5,620 nt of DNA from Methanomicrobiales archaeon (GTDB taxonomy: Archaea; Halobacteriota; Methanomicrobia; Methanomicrobiales; Methanoculleaceae), in the NCBI GenBank assembly GCA_019136335.1, contig JAGVUK010000037.1:1-5620 (forward strand), in the 5' to 3' direction. Position 1 is the stretch's first letter; every line of letters starts with the position of its first letter. The notes under the pieces were generated by a model. The model was not told the origin of the DNA. It did no database searches and saw nothing but the letters and a program-made list of their open reading frames with translations. The position numbers and the translations under genes are program-made. This document shows positions 5,453 through 5,620 of this stretch, in pieces.

Positions 5453-5620
5453 ATGCACATCATGGAAGGATTCTTACCAGGACCCTGGTGGGAGATATGG
5501 TTTCTCGTCTCCCTGCCCTTCATCGTCATCGGGCTCTACCAGGTAAACAGGCTCGTACAGGAGAAACGGGAAGCGTTGCCGCTTCTTGCGGTTGCGGGCG
5601 CGTTCGTCTTCGTCCTCTCT
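5453..5620 (+). CDS. cbiM: CbiM, substrate-binding membrane component of a cobalt/nickel ECF transporter, 3'-partial
   Basis: The 56 visible residues begin MHIMEGFLPGPWWEIWFLVS and continue LPFIVIGLYQVNR, then LPLLAVAGAFVFVLS at the edge. This is the unmistakable CbiM/NikM start. In the family the N-terminal Met-His-Ile-Met is buried in the membrane and the amino terminus with His2 binds the Co2+ or Ni2+ ion, so the exact start matters; the strong AGGTGAT site and the conserved motif agree on it. Two hydrophobic segments are visible (about residues 15-30 and 42-56). The rest of the gene, and by analogy CbiN/CbiQ/CbiO partners for the energy-coupling module, should lie to the right. Pairing with the divergent a,c-diamide synthase suggests metal supply for cobalamin or F430. 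Cobalt and nickel cannot be separated from this fragment. Confidence 0.95.
   Translation, partial: MHIMEGFLPGPWWEIWFLVSLPFIVIGLYQVNRLVQEKREALPLLAVAGAFVFVLS

Noticed and set aside
1..5620. CRISPR array, insertion sequence or attachment site
   Set aside because: No regularly spaced direct repeats, transposase motifs, or terminal inverted repeats with target duplication are visible.

Overview
The window looks like chromosomal DNA from a GC-rich methanogenic archaeon. Methanomicrobiales, perhaps a Methanoculleus-like genus, fits best. The clues are the large Thr/Pro-linked surface protein with a single C-terminal membrane anchor, the Thr/Pro-rich lipoprotein with a cupredoxin-type domain, archaeal TATA-like boxes with very short leaders, an AGGTGAT ribosome site, and a corrin/F430-type a,c-diamide synthase beside cbiM. 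The genus is an inference from recall; no search was run.

Layout. (1) 1-2979, plus strand: a very large secreted surface protein that enters from the left edge. It has a cohesin-like domain, Ig-like domains (one with a perfect EF-hand-type loop), a methanogen-type ectodomain region, a Gly/Ser linker and a C-terminal beta domain. Its Thr/Pro stalk and membrane anchor (to 2979) lie in a different reading frame, so the sequence as written encodes an unanchored protein ending at 2891. (2) 2980-3480: about 500 bases with no convincing gene but with at least six GC-rich inverted repeats; a candidate structured RNA or dispersed intergenic element. (3) 3481-3976, plus strand: a lipoprotein with a cupredoxin-like domain, also frameshifted at about 3903, so the literal ORF runs on to 4053 in antisense to the next gene. 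None of the four usual type-1 copper ligands is visible even after repairing the frame. (4) 3990-5321, minus strand: an intact cobyrinate / Ni-sirohydrochlorin a,c-diamide synthase (CbiA/CfbB family). (5) 5322-5452: a divergent control region with two TATA-like boxes and three inverted repeats. (6) 5453-5620, plus strand: the start of cbiM, the metal-binding membrane component of a cobalt/nickel ECF importer, cut by the right edge.

The right half is a coherent metal-tetrapyrrole locus: an importer of Co2+ or Ni2+ is transcribed divergently from an enzyme that amidates the Co- or Ni-tetrapyrrole, with shared and probably metal-responsive control DNA between them. The left half is cell-surface material. 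Two separate frame breaks, both of the +1 type, occur within about 1.1 kb, so either the assembly has indel errors or both surface genes are decaying. I see no CRISPR, tRNA, rRNA or insertion sequence. No wholly new system is demonstrated; the best leads are the inverted-repeat control region, the hairpin-rich spacer and the ligand-less cupredoxin.
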